Assembly (NCBI GenBank): GCA_029747015.1
Contig: JAKOGI010000187.1
Span: 186,001 to 250,000, forward strand
From: Carnegiea gigantea
Taxonomy: Eukaryota > Streptophyta > Magnoliopsida > Caryophyllales > Cactaceae
Direction of reading: 5' to 3'
Length of the DNA stretch: 64,000 nt
Of the stretch, positions 1 to 11,260 are shown one piece after another. Numbering within the stretch: position 1 is the first letter of the stretch; every line of letters begins with the position of its first letter. The translations under genes were made by a program, and so were the position numbers. The notes under the pieces were generated by a model. That model was not told the origin of the DNA. It did no database searches and was given only the letters and a program-made list of their open reading frames with translations.

Positions 1-323
1 CAAACTTCCCCACCTAAGAAAAGGGAAAAGAAATAGATAACCTAGTTGGAAAATTCCAAATTGTAGTGCAGGTTCCTGAATCACATGTTCCATTCTCGGA
101 TGTCAAATCTTAGGAATCAGTTTGACCTGTTCTGGTTTGTAAAATTTGGATGGGTACTTAAAAGCACTCACATCTGGACGTGATCGAAATGGGAGTCTCC
201 CCGAGTTATAGGGTGAAGAGGTGGGCCAGGTAGTCTGAATTTTTTCAATCTTTACCCTAGCTATCTTGTTGCGATTAGACTTGATGAAATTGAGGATCAG
301 GGCATGCAAGTGGGAGCAACCGG

Positions 324-359
<36 letters not shown>

Positions 360-1860
360 AACCCTAACACCCTGACCAGGTCTAGTTACAATTTTTCTAG
401 CAAATCGAAAATGACACAATCAAGAGTGGCTAAGGATAAACTAATAATAACAAAGCGGTGATCTTATAATTTACGAGATATGACAGTACTGAAGTTATAG
501 TTTCATTGTATTATTTTGTCCAAAATTGAGCTGATCAAGTAGCCGATTATTTCATTGGCGAGGCTCTAGGAAGTAGCCCTAACTAGCCAATTACAATAAT
601 TTGGAAATAAAATTATAAAGTTGATTTACAATTTTCTTTTTTCTTTCAGACGAAACAGAGGTGTAAAGACGAACGTTCAACTTCTAATTGTCTAATGGCG
701 GACACGGCTTAAACTCTAACGATTCTTGTCATCACACACCTAAACTTTATAACATATCATGCAATTTGCCCAGCATTCGGTGACTTTATTAACAATATTT
801 AATGGATATGGTTTGACTAATTACGAGTGTCAAATCTGGTTCCAAAACAATAATTGTGAGTATGAAATCCTCGTATGTAAATGGTGAACGATTTAATTAA
901 TTGCCAAGATTTGGCTGACTTTAGATCCAGTGATACCCTAGTTTAAGTCAGATAAAATCACAAAATTTGATGTTTACTAAAGACATTTATTACTGTCAAT
1001 ACGAGTGAAAATGAGCTGAGTTGAATTTGAGTTTGGCATACTTGAAACTCGGCTTACAAATTATTTTTCAAGCTTGACTCAATTCGCAAGCTTGCCAAGC
1101 CTCAAAATTTGGGCTCATGGCTCTCCTCGCATAGGCTCATGTGCCTTGGCAAAACTCGCACAAATCTATGTTTTCGGTTTTCTCACTAATTTGTGTTATT
1201 AATGTGAACGATGGAATCAATTTGAATATAGAGAAGATTAAAGGTTAAGTCTTTGGAAAAGAAAACATGCATCTAAATCATACAATGAGCAATAGCAATA
1301 TAGTGGCACATGCTAGACATGATAAAAAGGGGCGAAATAAAGGTAATGTATATGATGCTAGCTCGAGATTTGGACGCATAATGTGCAAAGGAAAGATTTA
1401 GTTAGGAAATCCGTTTCTACATGTGCTACAAGATTTTTAATTTAATTTGTTCATAGGTCAATCCCATATGATTTTCCCTGTAGACGACCCAACAGATTGA
1501 GCCAAGCTTAGTGAGGCTACTCGTCTTGGCTTATTTGTAACTAAGATGAGGTCAACTCGAGCTTAGTCGAAGTCCTATCGGACCAAGTTTTTCAAATTTT
1601 CTGTCGAGCCAGCTCGCGACCTTTTTTTATGAGCTAAAATATTTTCAATATACCCCACTGATTTGTATCATACAAAATGTGATATTTTCCAGGAGTATGT
1701 CATGAGAAAGTTGACTTCCACTCAAGTGTCTCTTGGTCGGCAGCTACAATAATTTAGAAACTACTAATTAGTAATGGGAAGGTCATCGTGCAGACAAGTG
1801 GGACATAAAAAGGAATATGTGTTTGTTTATTCATCAAGAACTTGCAATGAAGCTGAGAAT
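1..1860. other. Gene-free upstream region with degenerate repeats
   Basis: No convincing gene is seen; the short ORF near 103-309 resembles nothing known. A pure A run of 34 bases lies at 324-357. Two stretches, about 1010-1135 and 1495-1640, are rich in degenerate GAGCTNGA / CTCGGCTT / GCCAAGCTT words. They look like two parts of one old repeat split by roughly 350 bases of other sequence. The last few hundred bases are presumably the promoter of the wall-protein gene at 1970. Confidence 0.4.
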
Positions 1861-1868
1861 TAGAGCCT

Positions 1869-1876
1869 TATATAAA
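1869..1876 (+). promoter_or_regulatory. TATA box of the first proline-rich protein gene
   Basis: TATATAAA lies 101 bases before the start codon at 1970 and is followed by CCCCACAAATGCAAACC. The same arrangement (TATATAAACCC, then ACAAAT, then CAAACC) occurs before the paralogue at 4074, so this block was probably duplicated with the gene. Transcription would begin about 30 bases downstream, giving a leader of about 70 bases. Confidence 0.7.
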
Positions 1877-1969
1877 CCCCACAAATGCAAACCATCTTCT
1901 CCACCAAACTCCCTGCTTATCTCTCTTCTCTTCCCATTTTCATAGCCTCAGAGTCATCCCAGTTAAAAA

Positions 1970-2968
1970 ATGGCTCTCAATCGCCTTTCGTTCATGGCTT
2001 TTCTCTTCATAACCCTTGTGGCTGTGTCATCTGCTAGTGACTACTATGGCTATAACCCTTCACCCGCGCACAGAACGCCCTCTTACACCCCTTCGTCCGA
2101 GTACGCTAAGCCAAAGGAACACCCAGCTCCCAAATACGAGTCACCGGTCCACAAGATGCCAGCATACACCCCTTCCCCAGTGTACAAGGCACCTCGCACT
2201 CCATCACCTTCGGGCACACCATCCCCCGTATACAAGTCTCCATCATACACTCCATCCCCCATTTACTCCCCAGCTCCTGTGTACAAATCTCCAGCCTATT
2301 CCCCAACACCCATTTATAAGTCTCCTGTTTACACGCCGTCACCAGTTTACAGTCCATCACCTGTATACAAGTCTCCAGTTTACACACCATCACCTGTGTA
2401 CAAGTCTCCAATTTATACCCCATCACCTGTATACAAATCACCAGTCTACACCCCATCTCCAGTTTATAAGTCACATGTTTACACCATATCTCCCATTTAT
2501 AAATCACCAGTTTACACCCTATCGCCAGTGTACAAATCTCCTGTTTACAGCCCATCTCCAGTATACAAGTCCCCTTCCTATAGCCCATCACCCATCTATA
2601 AATCTCCAGCATACAGTCCATCACCAGTCTACAAGTCTCCTTTGTACACCCCTTCACCTATTTACAAGTTTGTGTACACTCCGTCGCCAATTTACAAAGC
2701 CTCTATCCACAGCCCCACACCTATCTACAAGTCTCCAATGTATATCCCATCTCCAGTGTATAAGTCACCAATTTACAGCCCATCACCTGTCTACAAATCC
2801 CCAGCTTACATCCCGTCACCTGCTTACAAAACCCATGTTTACACTCCATCTCCTCTGTACAAGTCTCCAACATACACTCCATCACCTGTGCACAAATCTC
2901 CTGTATACACTCCATCGCCATTGTACAAGTCTCCTTCATACACTCCAAGTCCTTCATATGGCTATTAA
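1970..2968 (+). CDS. Secreted repetitive proline-rich / extensin-like cell-wall protein
   Basis: Single-exon protein of 332 aa. Residues 1-22 form a signal peptide with a hydrophobic core ([15 protein letters not shown]), so it should be secreted to the wall. The rest is nearly all short repeats of the type [11 protein letters not shown], with Tyr, Lys, Ser and Pro in regular order, ending in YGY. Long Ser-Pro4 blocks of classical extensins are absent, so it is closer to repetitive PRPs with P-V-Y-K units. In that family prolines are hydroxylated and tyrosines can cross-link the protein into the wall; this is family knowledge, not visible here. The start codon is supported by the TATA box 101 bases upstream and by the signal peptide. 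A paralogue with the same N-terminal pattern (MAL-LSFM-FL) follows at 4074. Long overlapping ORFs in other frames are by-products of the repeat. Confidence 0.9.
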   Translation: MALNRLSFMAFLFITLVAVSSASDYYGYNPSPAHRTPSYTPSSEYAKPKEHPAPKYESPVHKMPAYTPSPVYKAPRTPSPSGTPSPVYKSPSYTPSPIYSPAPVYKSPAYSPTPIYKSPVYTPSPVYSPSPVYKSPVYTPSPVYKSPIYTPSPVYKSPVYTPSPVYKSHVYTISPIYKSPVYTLSPVYKSPVYSPSPVYKSPSYSPSPIYKSPAYSPSPVYKSPLYTPSPIYKFVYTPSPIYKASIHSPTPIYKSPMYIPSPVYKSPIYSPSPVYKSPAYIPSPAYKTHVYTPSPLYKSPTYTPSPVHKSPVYTPSPLYKSPSYTPSPSYGY

Positions 2969-3037
2969 GCTACGTCATACCTCACGGCCCATATATATAG
3001 AATATAGTCAGATATATAGATATATAGATATAGATTA

Positions 3038-3038
<1 letters not shown>

Positions 3039-3077
<39 letters not shown>
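3039..3077. repeat. (AT)n microsatellite in the 3' flank
   Basis: A run of about 19 AT units follows a degenerate ATAGAT stretch (3001-3038), about 70 bases after the wall-protein stop codon and probably inside its 3' UTR. It is likely to vary in length between individuals. Confidence 0.85.
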
Positions 3078-3080
<3 letters not shown>

Positions 3081-3986
3081 TTTAAGTCCTTCACCTTGCT
3101 ACTGGGTTCAATGACCTTCAATCTGACTGTTTTTTGTTATATATTTTAATATTCTTCATTTGTCATCAAAAATGAAATGTTTTACTGGTAAGTTTCTTGT
3201 ATTTCTTTAATTTTGAAATAAATTATCATTTGTACCCATCTCTGTTGTTCCATTGTGTTTTCTCTTGCACGACTTGTATTCTGTGTTCCTTTGGATAGAT
3301 GAACTATGGGACACAAGTAGGTTCACCAGCTAGTTTCCCTTAAACAAGATTTTCGACTAGAGTTTGACAAATGGAAAGAACCTGTTGTGGAGAAGCTAAA
3401 CCCACATGTGACTCAACATGAGTTCGATTCTGATTAATGAAGGACCAAAGACAAAAAGGGGCAAATAAGAAAGTACATAAACGTCATGAATTTGTCTTGT
3501 ATGATGTGTTTCATTCAACACCTAACAATAAAGGAACCTGTTGTCATACCCGTCTGTCGATATGTGAATTTATCCTTCTAAAACTTAAATTCAACCAAGA
3601 AAAATAAGCCATTATTCAGTGAGTAATCTCCAAGTGTCAACCCGATTTCATTCAATTATAAGCCTATGCTCGCCATTCTCTCTTGTCTTCTTTTTTTCCG
3701 AAAGATGTAAAGTTATTTGGATCATCCTTCTCGCACAAATTAGTATGTTGGATTTGAAGGTAAGGTTAGATAACCTAGTTTTTATGCTTGAAAGTCCGCT
3801 AAGAATTAGCCTACAATATCCTTGAAATGTTGCAAAATGTCAGGAGTGGGAATGCACAGCCTTGATGCTACCCCAAAAAACAAACTCCCACCTGATATCT
3901 ACCAAATTAAATGTCGCCCCAAAATTTTGTCACATCAACAAGTAAATCAAAAATTATGGATAACGAAGAGCAAGGGAAGCACATCA
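3078..3986. other. Intergenic spacer between the two wall-protein genes
   Basis: About 900 bases without a recognisable gene. The first part is presumably 3' UTR and terminator of the upstream gene and the end is the promoter of the downstream one. An ORF at 3619-3825 has no recognisable similarity. An in-frame extension of the downstream ORF back to 3822 lies upstream of the TATA box and is therefore unlikely to be translated. Confidence 0.5.
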
Positions 3987-3994
3987 TATATAAA
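3987..3994 (+). promoter_or_regulatory. TATA box of the second proline-rich protein gene
   Basis: TATATAAA followed by CCCAACAAATCCAAACCC, 87 bases before the start codon at 4074. It matches the block upstream of the gene at 1970. Its position sets the likely start codon at 4074 rather than the more distal ATG at 3822. Confidence 0.7.
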
Positions 3995-4073
3995 CCCAAC
4001 AAATCCAAACCCTTTTCTGCTTCATCCACACATCTTTCCTGCAACTCCCCTGACCTTGATGTATTATCCCAAA

Positions 4074-4832
4074 ATGGCTCTTAGCTACTTGTCTTTCATG
4101 ACTTTCCTGTACTTGTCAGTGTTGTTTGATGTTTCGTTGGCCGATGAATACATTCTAAATGACCCAAACCCCGAGTACAAATATCCTAAACCTGAATACA
4201 AGGGACCCGAGTATGATCCAATCCCCGAGTACAAGAAGCCTATGCCCGAGCACAGAGAGCCACTTTATTACTCACCATCACCGGCATACAAAAAGCCCGA
4301 GCATAAGAAGCCGGAACCAATTTATAAAAACCCCATTTACTCAGCACCACCGGCATTCAAGAAGCCCAAGCCTGAAAATAAGAAGCCTGAACCGGTTTAT
4401 GAAAAGCCCATTCACTACTCACCCCCAGCATACAAGAAGCCCGATTCCAACCCTCAACCAGTGCACCAGAAACCCATTCATGGTCCAAAATGGATCTACA
4501 AGAAGCCCTTTTATGATGATCCTTGGCCTGATTATTGTTCTCCACAAAATGATCAGCCTCCTAAACAAACACCATCTCCAGCGTACAAGGCTCCAGTCTA
4601 TGGGCACCAGAAACCCATGCATGGTCCAAAACCGACCTACAAGAAACCATTTTACGATGATCCTTGCCCTGATTATGGTTCTCCACAAAATGATCAGCCT
4701 CCTAAACAAACACCGTCTCCAGTGTACGAGGCTCCGGTCTATGCACCGCCTCCAGTATCCAAACCTCCCGTCACCCACCGCCAGCCAGTTCCTGGTTCTG
4801 CTAATGACTACATTCCAGGTCCGGGGAACTAA
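4074..4832 (+). CDS. Secreted proline-rich cell-wall protein (divergent tandem paralogue)
   Basis: Single-exon protein of 252 aa starting MALSYLSFMTFLYLSVLF, a signal peptide ending near ADE (residue 24-26). The mature part has loose Pro/Lys/Tyr repeats of the type PEYKKP / PVYEKPIHY, richer in Lys, Glu and Asp than the neighbour. It includes two near-identical 47-residue units (HQKPIHGPKW... and HQKPMHGPKP..., DNA 4464-4745). I chose 4074 because it directly precedes the signal peptide and lies 87 bases after the TATA box; the ORF could extend in frame to 3822, but that would bury the signal peptide. The N-terminus and core promoter match the gene at 1970, so the two are a tandem duplication whose repeat domains have diverged. 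Role inferred: structural wall protein. Confidence 0.85.
   Translation: MALSYLSFMTFLYLSVLFDVSLADEYILNDPNPEYKYPKPEYKGPEYDPIPEYKKPMPEHREPLYYSPSPAYKKPEHKKPEPIYKNPIYSAPPAFKKPKPENKKPEPVYEKPIHYSPPAYKKPDSNPQPVHQKPIHGPKWIYKKPFYDDPWPDYCSPQNDQPPKQTPSPAYKAPVYGHQKPMHGPKPTYKKPFYDDPCPDYGSPQNDQPPKQTPSPVYEAPVYAPPPVSKPPVTHRQPVPGSANDYIPGPGN
4464..4745 (+). repeat. 141-bp in-frame tandem duplication inside the wall-protein gene
   Basis: Copy 1 is 4464-4604 and copy 2 is 4605-4745, each 47 codons. They differ at only a few positions (for example IHGPKW versus MHGPKP, DPWPDYC versus DPCPDYG). The high identity and intact frame indicate a recent unequal exchange or slippage. Confidence 0.85.
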
Positions 4833-5600
4833 ACAGCTTCTAGCAAAAAGAGTCCAAAGATCAGACAGTGTTATTTGTGTGCATTCCAGAATTTTTCTTT
4901 ATTTTTGTCTTTTTAGGTTGTTGGAATGATGATCTGATCTATATATGATTTGTGACTGATTTTTAGTTTTGCTCCAACCTGGAGGAAAAAACGTGACTCA
5001 TATGACTGATTTCTGGATTTTATTATTCTATCGCTAGGGAATCTGACTATACAAACTAGCAGATTGATTTTCCCCATATATTAGGAATAATATTTGCATC
5101 ATATATGTTGGATCGTAAAACCAATCCCTAGGTTTTACTTTAACTATCAACTTAAGTTTTTGGTTGAGTAGGTTCTTAAACAATATCAAACTTCCTTGGT
5201 TCAAGTTTTCGATCTTGCCCATGGTGGAAGCGCGCATGCCGTAGCTAGTATGGCTGAACTTCTCATCCTGAAACAGTTTTGACATATATGGCAATCATAA
5301 CAAAGTACTCTACAGTGTTCTTGCTAGACCTTGAGAAATTAATAGCCATAAGACCAAAATTGCACCTAAATTTGATTGTATGTTGTCTAAATCTGGTTGT
5401 TCAATCGTTCAAATTTGTTAAAAATTCGAACTAGTTGCAAAATTTGGACAGCCCAAACCCCGACCCGCTTGTCAATTAGGACATGACTGATTTTCCAAAG
5501 GTTAAATTATGATGAAATTTATGAATAGACCCTAATTTATTGCGCATGATCAACTTGAGTAATCGAGTACAATTGCAGTCTAAACATTTTTAAATGCATA
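4833..5600. other. Intergenic spacer, nothing recognised
   Basis: This holds the 3' flank of the wall-protein gene and then unremarkable AT-rich DNA. An antisense ORF at 5034-5294 has no recognisable product. Confidence 0.5.
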
Positions 5601-5814
5601 GGGGTTATTCTTTTCGTTGGTTTTTTTTTCCAATTTACCAACTTCAACTAACTTCAACCAACTTCAATCAATTTCAATCAATTTCAACCAACTTCAACAA
5701 ATATACCCACTTCAACCTACTTCAACAAAAGTATTCACTTCAATCCACTTCAATCTATCTCAATCAACTTTACCTTTTTATCAACTCCAATTTACCAACC
5801 AAAAGAACATGCCC
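5601..5814. mobile_element. MITE with TTCAACCAAC minisatellite core
   Basis: A 214-bp element with imperfect terminal inverted repeats: left GGGGTTATTCTTTTCGTTGG, right CCAACCAAAAGAACATGCCC. It is flanked by ATA on both sides (5598-5600 and 5815-5817). The interior is almost wholly short units of the type ACTTCAACCA. Related elements lie at 12564-12842 and 39469-41388. The ends and the 3-bp duplication fit PIF/Harbinger (Tourist-like) MITEs, but the superfamily is inferred. Confidence 0.65.
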
Positions 5815-5920
5815 ATAGTATCCAGAATGAAAAATCATTCCTGAGGCCCCTTAATATTAATTCCATCAAATACAATTGCATTCTCGTTACAATTTGTCAA
5901 ATAAATGATATTTTGTGTGG

Positions 5921-6345
5921 ACACTAGGGTGTTTGGTAACAACAGCTTTTTGGAAAAAAATAGCTGTTTGGGAGGATTTTGGCTGTTTTGAACAAGTCAA
6001 ACAGTTAAATGGTGTTTGGTAAAGAGCTGTTTGCAATAACTGTTTGACTCCAAAAAGCTCTTTTTGAAAAAGCTATTCCCATTAGCTTTTTGAGAAGAGC
6101 TTTTTGTAGAAATGACATAATTGTCCATAAGTTTGAAAAAATTACACACATCTCATTAAAAACTAATTCATAAATAAGGGCATAAATGAAATTTTACCAA
6201 TATATTTTTTAGAAACAGCTAATTTTTATCAAATATTTTTTTAAAAAACAGCTAATTCAAGCAGCTAATATAAACAGCTAATTCAAACAGCTAACAGCTA
6301 ATACAAATAGCAAACAGCTAACAGCTGTTTACCAAATAGGGCCAG
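5921..6345. mobile_element. MITE with GTTTGGTAA / TTACCAAA ends
   Basis: About 420 bp bounded by GTGTTTGGTAACAACAGC on the left and AGCTGTTTACCAAATAGGG on the right, an inverted pair. The interior has many CAGCTAAT, AACAGCTAA and AAAAGCT words and no coding capacity. No clean target duplication was found, so it could be a hAT-like or Harbinger-like MITE. Confidence 0.55.
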
Positions 6346-6394
6346 TGACCAAATGACAGTGATCAGCCATACATACCCCACCAAGCGTTGAAAA

Positions 6395-7111
6395 GGAATA
6401 ATGGTCCGCCATTTTTATCTGTTTTTTTTTTTTGCCTTTCCTATTTCCTTTTTTTTTCATAAAACGCTCGCGAGGTGAGTCTCTTTCCCGGACCTTCGCC
6501 TGCGATCCAAGTCTTGTGTTACAGTCACTATGCTGGTGATTGATGGCATCTTCGGTCTTCATTGTGATTAATCCCATCAAATTCCGGAGATTCTCTTCCT
6601 CTGGTGCTCTTTATTTGTTTAATTCCTCTCAAGCGGGTACGTCCCTATCAATCTTCTCTCTCTATCCGACTTGATAACCAATAGCCATGATTGGGTTTCT
6701 GATTGATTCATCAGAAAACTTCTTGTTGTCATCTTGTGGGATTATCTCGATTCTGTGAAGACCCAATTGTTAATTTGTAAGTTTTGATACTTGGGATAGT
6801 CCATTTAGGATCTTCGTTTGGTTTGCAGATTGATTAGTTTGTTGAGTTTAATCAATTGGTGCTCAAAAGACCCTTTGGATTAATTGTGTAGAGGCGATTT
6901 AGATTGGGTTTGAATCTATTCATTCCCGTTTGACAATGATTTGTTCTTTTGTCGATGAATTGCGTTATGGATTAGATTGTTCTGGGATACTGACAAATTG
7001 GGTTGGGTATGCTTTAGAAATGTGATTTCCTGTTGATCTGAATTAGTGAGACCCCAAAATTTTGTTCTTTTTGATTTTGGGGTTGATTGCATTGGGTATA
7101 TCAGACAATAA
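6395..7111 (+). other. Leader region of the F-box gene, probable 5' UTR intron
   Basis: The sequence before the F-box ATG is T-rich, with a donor-like GGTACGT near 6637 and acceptor-like TTTGCAG (about 6830) and TATATCAG (ending about 7104) sites. A 5' UTR intron ending a few bases before the ATG is therefore plausible. No RNA evidence is available. Confidence 0.4.
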
Positions 7112-8371
7112 ATGGAGCATCTCCCAGTTGAAGTGATTGGGAATATACTGTCCCATTTAGGAGCTGCCAGGGATGTGGTGATGGCCTCTGCAACATGCCG
7201 AAAATGGAGAGAGGCGTTTCGCAGGCACCTCGTTTCTCTCACATTCAGCTCCAATGATTGGCCTGTTTTCCGCGATTTGTTAACTAGCCGGTTAGAGATC
7301 TTGATCACACAGACCATATTCCAAACTTCAGGGCTTCAAGGGCTGACAATTTTGATGGATGATGTTGATGATTTCTCTGCTTCAACGGTTATTGCTTGGC
7401 TTATGTATACAAGGGACAGCCTGAAAAGATTGAATTACAACGTTAGGACTAGCCCAAATCTTAATATTCTCGATGTATGTGGGAGACATAAGCTGGAGAA
7501 GCTGGTTTTGGGTCACAATACGATCACGGGGGTGGAGCCTTATTACCAAAGGTTTCCTTGCCTCACTTCGCTCTCTCTGAGTTATGTTAGCATTTCGGCA
7601 TTGGATTTGAACCTTCTCCTAACTGCATGCCCAAAGATCGAGCATCTAACCCTTATTAATCCGGAGATTGCTATGTCAGATGGTCAAGTGACTGTAGAGT
7701 TGAGCAGCCTGACATTGAAGTGTTTATATGTTGAAGCTGTAAGTTTGGACAAGCTCATCTTGGAGGCTGACTCCCTTGAGGATTTGCACCTGAAAGATTG
7801 TGCCCTTGTGCTCTTCGAGCTTACTGGAAAGGGGACCCTAAAGCATTTTAGGATCGATGATGTTAGCGTTATACATCTTGATATTGGTGAGATTCTAGAG
7901 AATCTTGAGGTTGTTGACGTGAGCAACTTCACAATTATATGGCCAAAGTTCTATCATATGATCTCCAGGTCATCAAATTTGAGAGTTCTCCGGCTCTGGG
8001 ACGTGGTGTTTGACGACGAGGATGAGATTGTTGAGTTAGAAACTATTGCTATTTGTTTCCCATATTTGAGCCGTCTTTCACTGAGTTATGACTGGAGGGA
8101 TGGTGTAACTCACTATGGGTTGGAGGGTTCTTATCATCTAGACAATGTTGTTGTACTTGAAGTCGGATGGACTGTTATCAATGATCTTTTCTCTCAGTGG
8201 GTTGAAGAGCTTCTGCAAAGATGCCCCAGTCTCAAGAAGTTAATTATTCATGGGACTGTTTCTGATGCCAAAACCCATGAAGAGTGCCAAAAGTTGGCCA
8301 ATTTTACATCCTCAATGGTTCGGCTGATGCGGCAGTATATGAATGTAGATGTGCAATTTAAATACGAGTAA
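7112..8371 (+). CDS. F-box/LRR (RNI-like) protein
   Basis: Single-exon protein of 419 aa. The N-terminus (MEHLPVEVIGNILSHL ... CRKWREAF, residues 1-40) is an F-box, which binds the SKP1-like adaptor of SCF ubiquitin ligases. The rest (about 60-400) has irregular leucine-rich repeats of the F-box type, for example LEKLVLGHN, LTSLSLSYVSI, LKCLYVEAVSL and LRVLRLWDVVF, which would form the substrate-binding solenoid. The length and sequence resemble the conserved Arabidopsis At1g67190-type F-box/RNI protein; this is recalled, not searched. A C-terminal FBD domain is not evident. The substrate is unknown. The start is the first ATG of the ORF, directly at the F-box. Unlike the large tandem F-box families, this copy stands alone and looks intact. 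Confidence 0.88.
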   Translation: MEHLPVEVIGNILSHLGAARDVVMASATCRKWREAFRRHLVSLTFSSNDWPVFRDLLTSRLEILITQTIFQTSGLQGLTILMDDVDDFSASTVIAWLMYTRDSLKRLNYNVRTSPNLNILDVCGRHKLEKLVLGHNTITGVEPYYQRFPCLTSLSLSYVSISALDLNLLLTACPKIEHLTLINPEIAMSDGQVTVELSSLTLKCLYVEAVSLDKLILEADSLEDLHLKDCALVLFELTGKGTLKHFRIDDVSVIHLDIGEILENLEVVDVSNFTIIWPKFYHMISRSSNLRVLRLWDVVFDDEDEIVELETIAICFPYLSRLSLSYDWRDGVTHYGLEGSYHLDNVVVLEVGWTVINDLFSQWVEELLQRCPSLKKLIIHGTVSDAKTHEECQKLANFTSSMVRLMRQYMNVDVQFKYE

Positions 8372-10551
8372 GAAAAGCAACATGTCTCCAGAAACTCAAA
8401 ATTTTGGCAAGTCATAATGGAGTCTGGTGTACAGCGTTTTTGAAGTTCTTTCTGGGCACCTGTTGCTTGTGTGAATGACATTGATGAGCTTTGCCTTATG
8501 TTTGATAGGAAAATATTTATCCAAACACGCAGAAGATTTCTGCTTACTTTTTGGACCGCTCATTGCTTTCTTCCACATCTTATTTGTTTCAAGTATTGTT
8601 TCTCGGTTTTGAGCTGCTGGTTTGTTGTCGGGTTCATATTTGTCCAAAGAAAAAAGGTCAGGTTTTGTACTATTTTGTATGTATGTGTGCAAATTTTTTC
8701 GTAAATCTCATGCTTCATTGGATGTCCAGTTCATTGTCTTTGAATCTATGTTTTCTCTCACTTTCCTAAGAAGCGGTTTTTCCATTGTTGCAGTTTCTTT
8801 CTCCTGAAAAGAAAATATGAACTGTAGGTTCAGCAGTAGACATGCCTCTGGCAGTGTGTGGAATCCTGTTGTCACATGCACTGTTTACTCAATTAGATAC
8901 TGAGTTCAGTGCAGATTGGTGTTCATCTTAGTTTCCTTTTGGTCTTGCTCTCGTTTGGGTTGTCCAATATTTTCCCCCTTTTTCTTCTCTCAAATAAGTG
9001 CATGGTGTGCCACCTCCATCGTCCCTTGGCATTCATCTGGCCTGGATCAGTTTTCATGAAGAAATTTCCAAGTTCTTGTCTTTGTTAGGTTTTGTTGGAA
9101 AGTGGGGTGGGGAATAGGACTTTCGGAGGTCAGTAGAGTTCATGGGCCGACGGATCCAGCATTCATGCAGCGGGACATGCTGTTCATGCTGACAAAAGTA
9201 CAACACGTCTCGAACGATACATCTTGGTTCACATAATATTGGATGTAGCTGAAGTAGCATCTCTTGCGATATTGCCATTGATATTTCTGACTCCCTAGTC
9301 TCCAACACCCAAAAACCCATTCATGACACAGAATTAGATGCCAGTCAGAACAGCATTCCCTGCCCTTTCCCAAATCACAATAAGAGAGAACCATGGGCCG
9401 TCAGAAGTTCGGAGCCGAAATAGGGGTGCAATGTGGAAGCCTTAAAGATGAAAGCTGAAAATGGTCATACAGACGAACATCTTGGCTCTTGCTGTTATGT
9501 TTGTCAGACTCTCAGATGTCTCTCTTTTTCCCATTTACAGTTTAAATTAAGACATCAGAAAACCTCTTAATCGAGTGAATTCATTCGACAACTCTTACAA
9601 TAATGCATTATGAATTCTCTTCTTATGCTGCTTGTCTATTGCAATGAGAATCCAAAATCTGCTGTCGTTCCAGACGCCTGAAATGAGAATGCTAACTGGC
9701 ATATCTGATATGTGTCTCATAAATCTTCTTGCAGCAAATCATTCTGTGTGGTCTGTCAATATGAATCTAAGATAGTATACGACTGTGGTTAAGAGAGTAT
9801 ACATATAGTGTTTTTTTAAATTATGTGATCTTAAATGCATTATAAAATTAATTATGTCACATTACTATTAATTACATTACAGTACATCCAATTAAACGCC
9901 ACATAAAAATTTTCACGGGACAGTAAATACTATCATTTGAGGTTTCTTTTTTGTTACTGAAATAAGACTAGCACAAATTTCAAGGTGAAAACACGGACTA
10001 TATGGCCGTCAAACGGGTAAAGTGATCGTTGTTTACAGGTTTGGTACTAATATGGCAAATCAGGGAAAATGCATTGCACCCAAATCCAATGGCTTTTTCT
10101 TTCCTACCATCGTTTTAGACAATGATAGGTTTTAACTTTCTATGCTATGGACTGATTACCACCCACAGAAAAAGATCCTGAAAAACCAGCAACCATAAAA
10201 TTGTACATACTTGAACGGAGAAACAGTGGCACACTTCAATTTTTGTTTAATAATTATATTTTTATTAATTATGTATAAAAACGTTTATAAAGTGTACTTG
10301 ACGGGTAAAAAAACTCTCGTATTAGAAAAGCACCCTTTCTCACAAAGATGTAACTCCACAAAATGTAAAAATGACATTTCGACACTTCAAATTAGATGAA
10401 ACGACAAGCACACATATACGAATCGTTGATCAGTATCATTACTAGACACAGGCTTATATGTTAGACAACTATAGCAAGCTACCCAAGCTCATGCAACATA
10501 GGCAATACACGTTGAAGCAATGGTCAAATAATACGTTGAATCTGAATCCCC
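8372..10551. other. 3' flank of the F-box gene and gene-free DNA
   Basis: The first 400-500 bases are probably the 3' UTR. ORFs at 8471-8807 and 9054-9394 have no recognisable similarity and are mixed-frame shadows. No other feature is supported. Confidence 0.45.
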
Positions 10552-10680
10552 TTTTTTTTCGGGGGAGGTGAACAAGGCTTAAACACCGATATAGGCAGAA
10601 TAAAAAACCCAAGTCTCTAGTGATAACTCTCAGATACTTTACCAATTAAGCTACCTAATGCACGTGTCAAATCCAAATCC
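10552..10680 (-). mobile_element. tRNA-derived SINE-like fragment
   Basis: On the minus strand this reads TAGCTTAATTGGTAAAGTA, an A-box-like segment, followed by a GAGACTTGGGTTTT stretch and a short tail. The B box is poorly kept. Old SINE remnant; low certainty. Confidence 0.3.
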
Positions 10681-10994
10681 TTTGTGATAGATAAATCTGT
10701 TGAAGCTAATAATAATATGGATAGAATTCACAGTCAAGATCTTATATAATGCTCTGTCTCTATCTGCATATATAGTGTTACATTTGCCAATCTACTTTGC
10801 TCCAAATTTGAGAATGTAATGTTCTTTTGGCAGGCTATCCATGGATGGGCACAATTTTACATACCTCTTTTTGTCAATTTGAATTTTTGAAATGATTGGG
10901 TTGCTGTGTTTGATTTTCAGTCTTGAACTGCGCACACACGGCAAGGTAAATTCTCGGATTAAGACTTATTAGAACACATATCATAACCACAAAA

Positions 10995-11110
10995 ATTCTC
11001 AGTGTGGGTCCTACTTGTATAGAATGTGCAGAATGGAGAGATTCAGATGTAAATGGTGTTACCTTCACAGGTTATCATTACCTATAAAAATGCCGATTCC
11101 AGTAGGCATT
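10995..11110 (-). mobile_element. RTE/Au-SINE-like 3' tail fragment
   Basis: The complement contains a degenerate form of the tail seen at 46200-46308: GGTAACACC, then AGATTCATCT-like words, then AGTAGGACCCACACTGAGA. It is a truncated copy with no target duplication that I could define. Confidence 0.45.
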
Positions 11111-11167
11111 AGAGTACATAATAAGTTCAATCCTAATCTTAAACTATTAATTTAAGTTATTTTCAAA

Positions 11168-11260
11168 TGGGGGAGAGGGAATCGAATATGAGACCCAGTT
11201 TATTCAAGACCTCAATCATAACCACTTAGTGAAGACCTCATCAGTAATATGACAATGATA
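11168..11260 (-). mobile_element. tRNA-derived SINE-like fragment
   Basis: The minus strand shows CACTAAGTGGTTATGATTG (A-box-like) and ATATTCGATTCCC (B-box-like) about 40 bases apart. It shares the block GACCTCAATCNTAACCACTT with the fragment at 41555-41682, so the two belong to one dispersed family. Confidence 0.4.

Noticed and set aside
2016..3149. 377-aa ORF overlapping the first wall-protein gene, plus antisense ORFs at 2106-2657 and 2721-2957
   Set aside because: They exist because the wall-protein repeat is regular at DNA level, which keeps other frames open. They are Thr/His/Leu- or Cys/Met-rich with no family likeness.
3822..4073. N-terminal extension of the second wall protein
   Set aside because: It lies partly upstream of the TATA box at 3987 and would hide the signal peptide; the start at 4074 is better supported.
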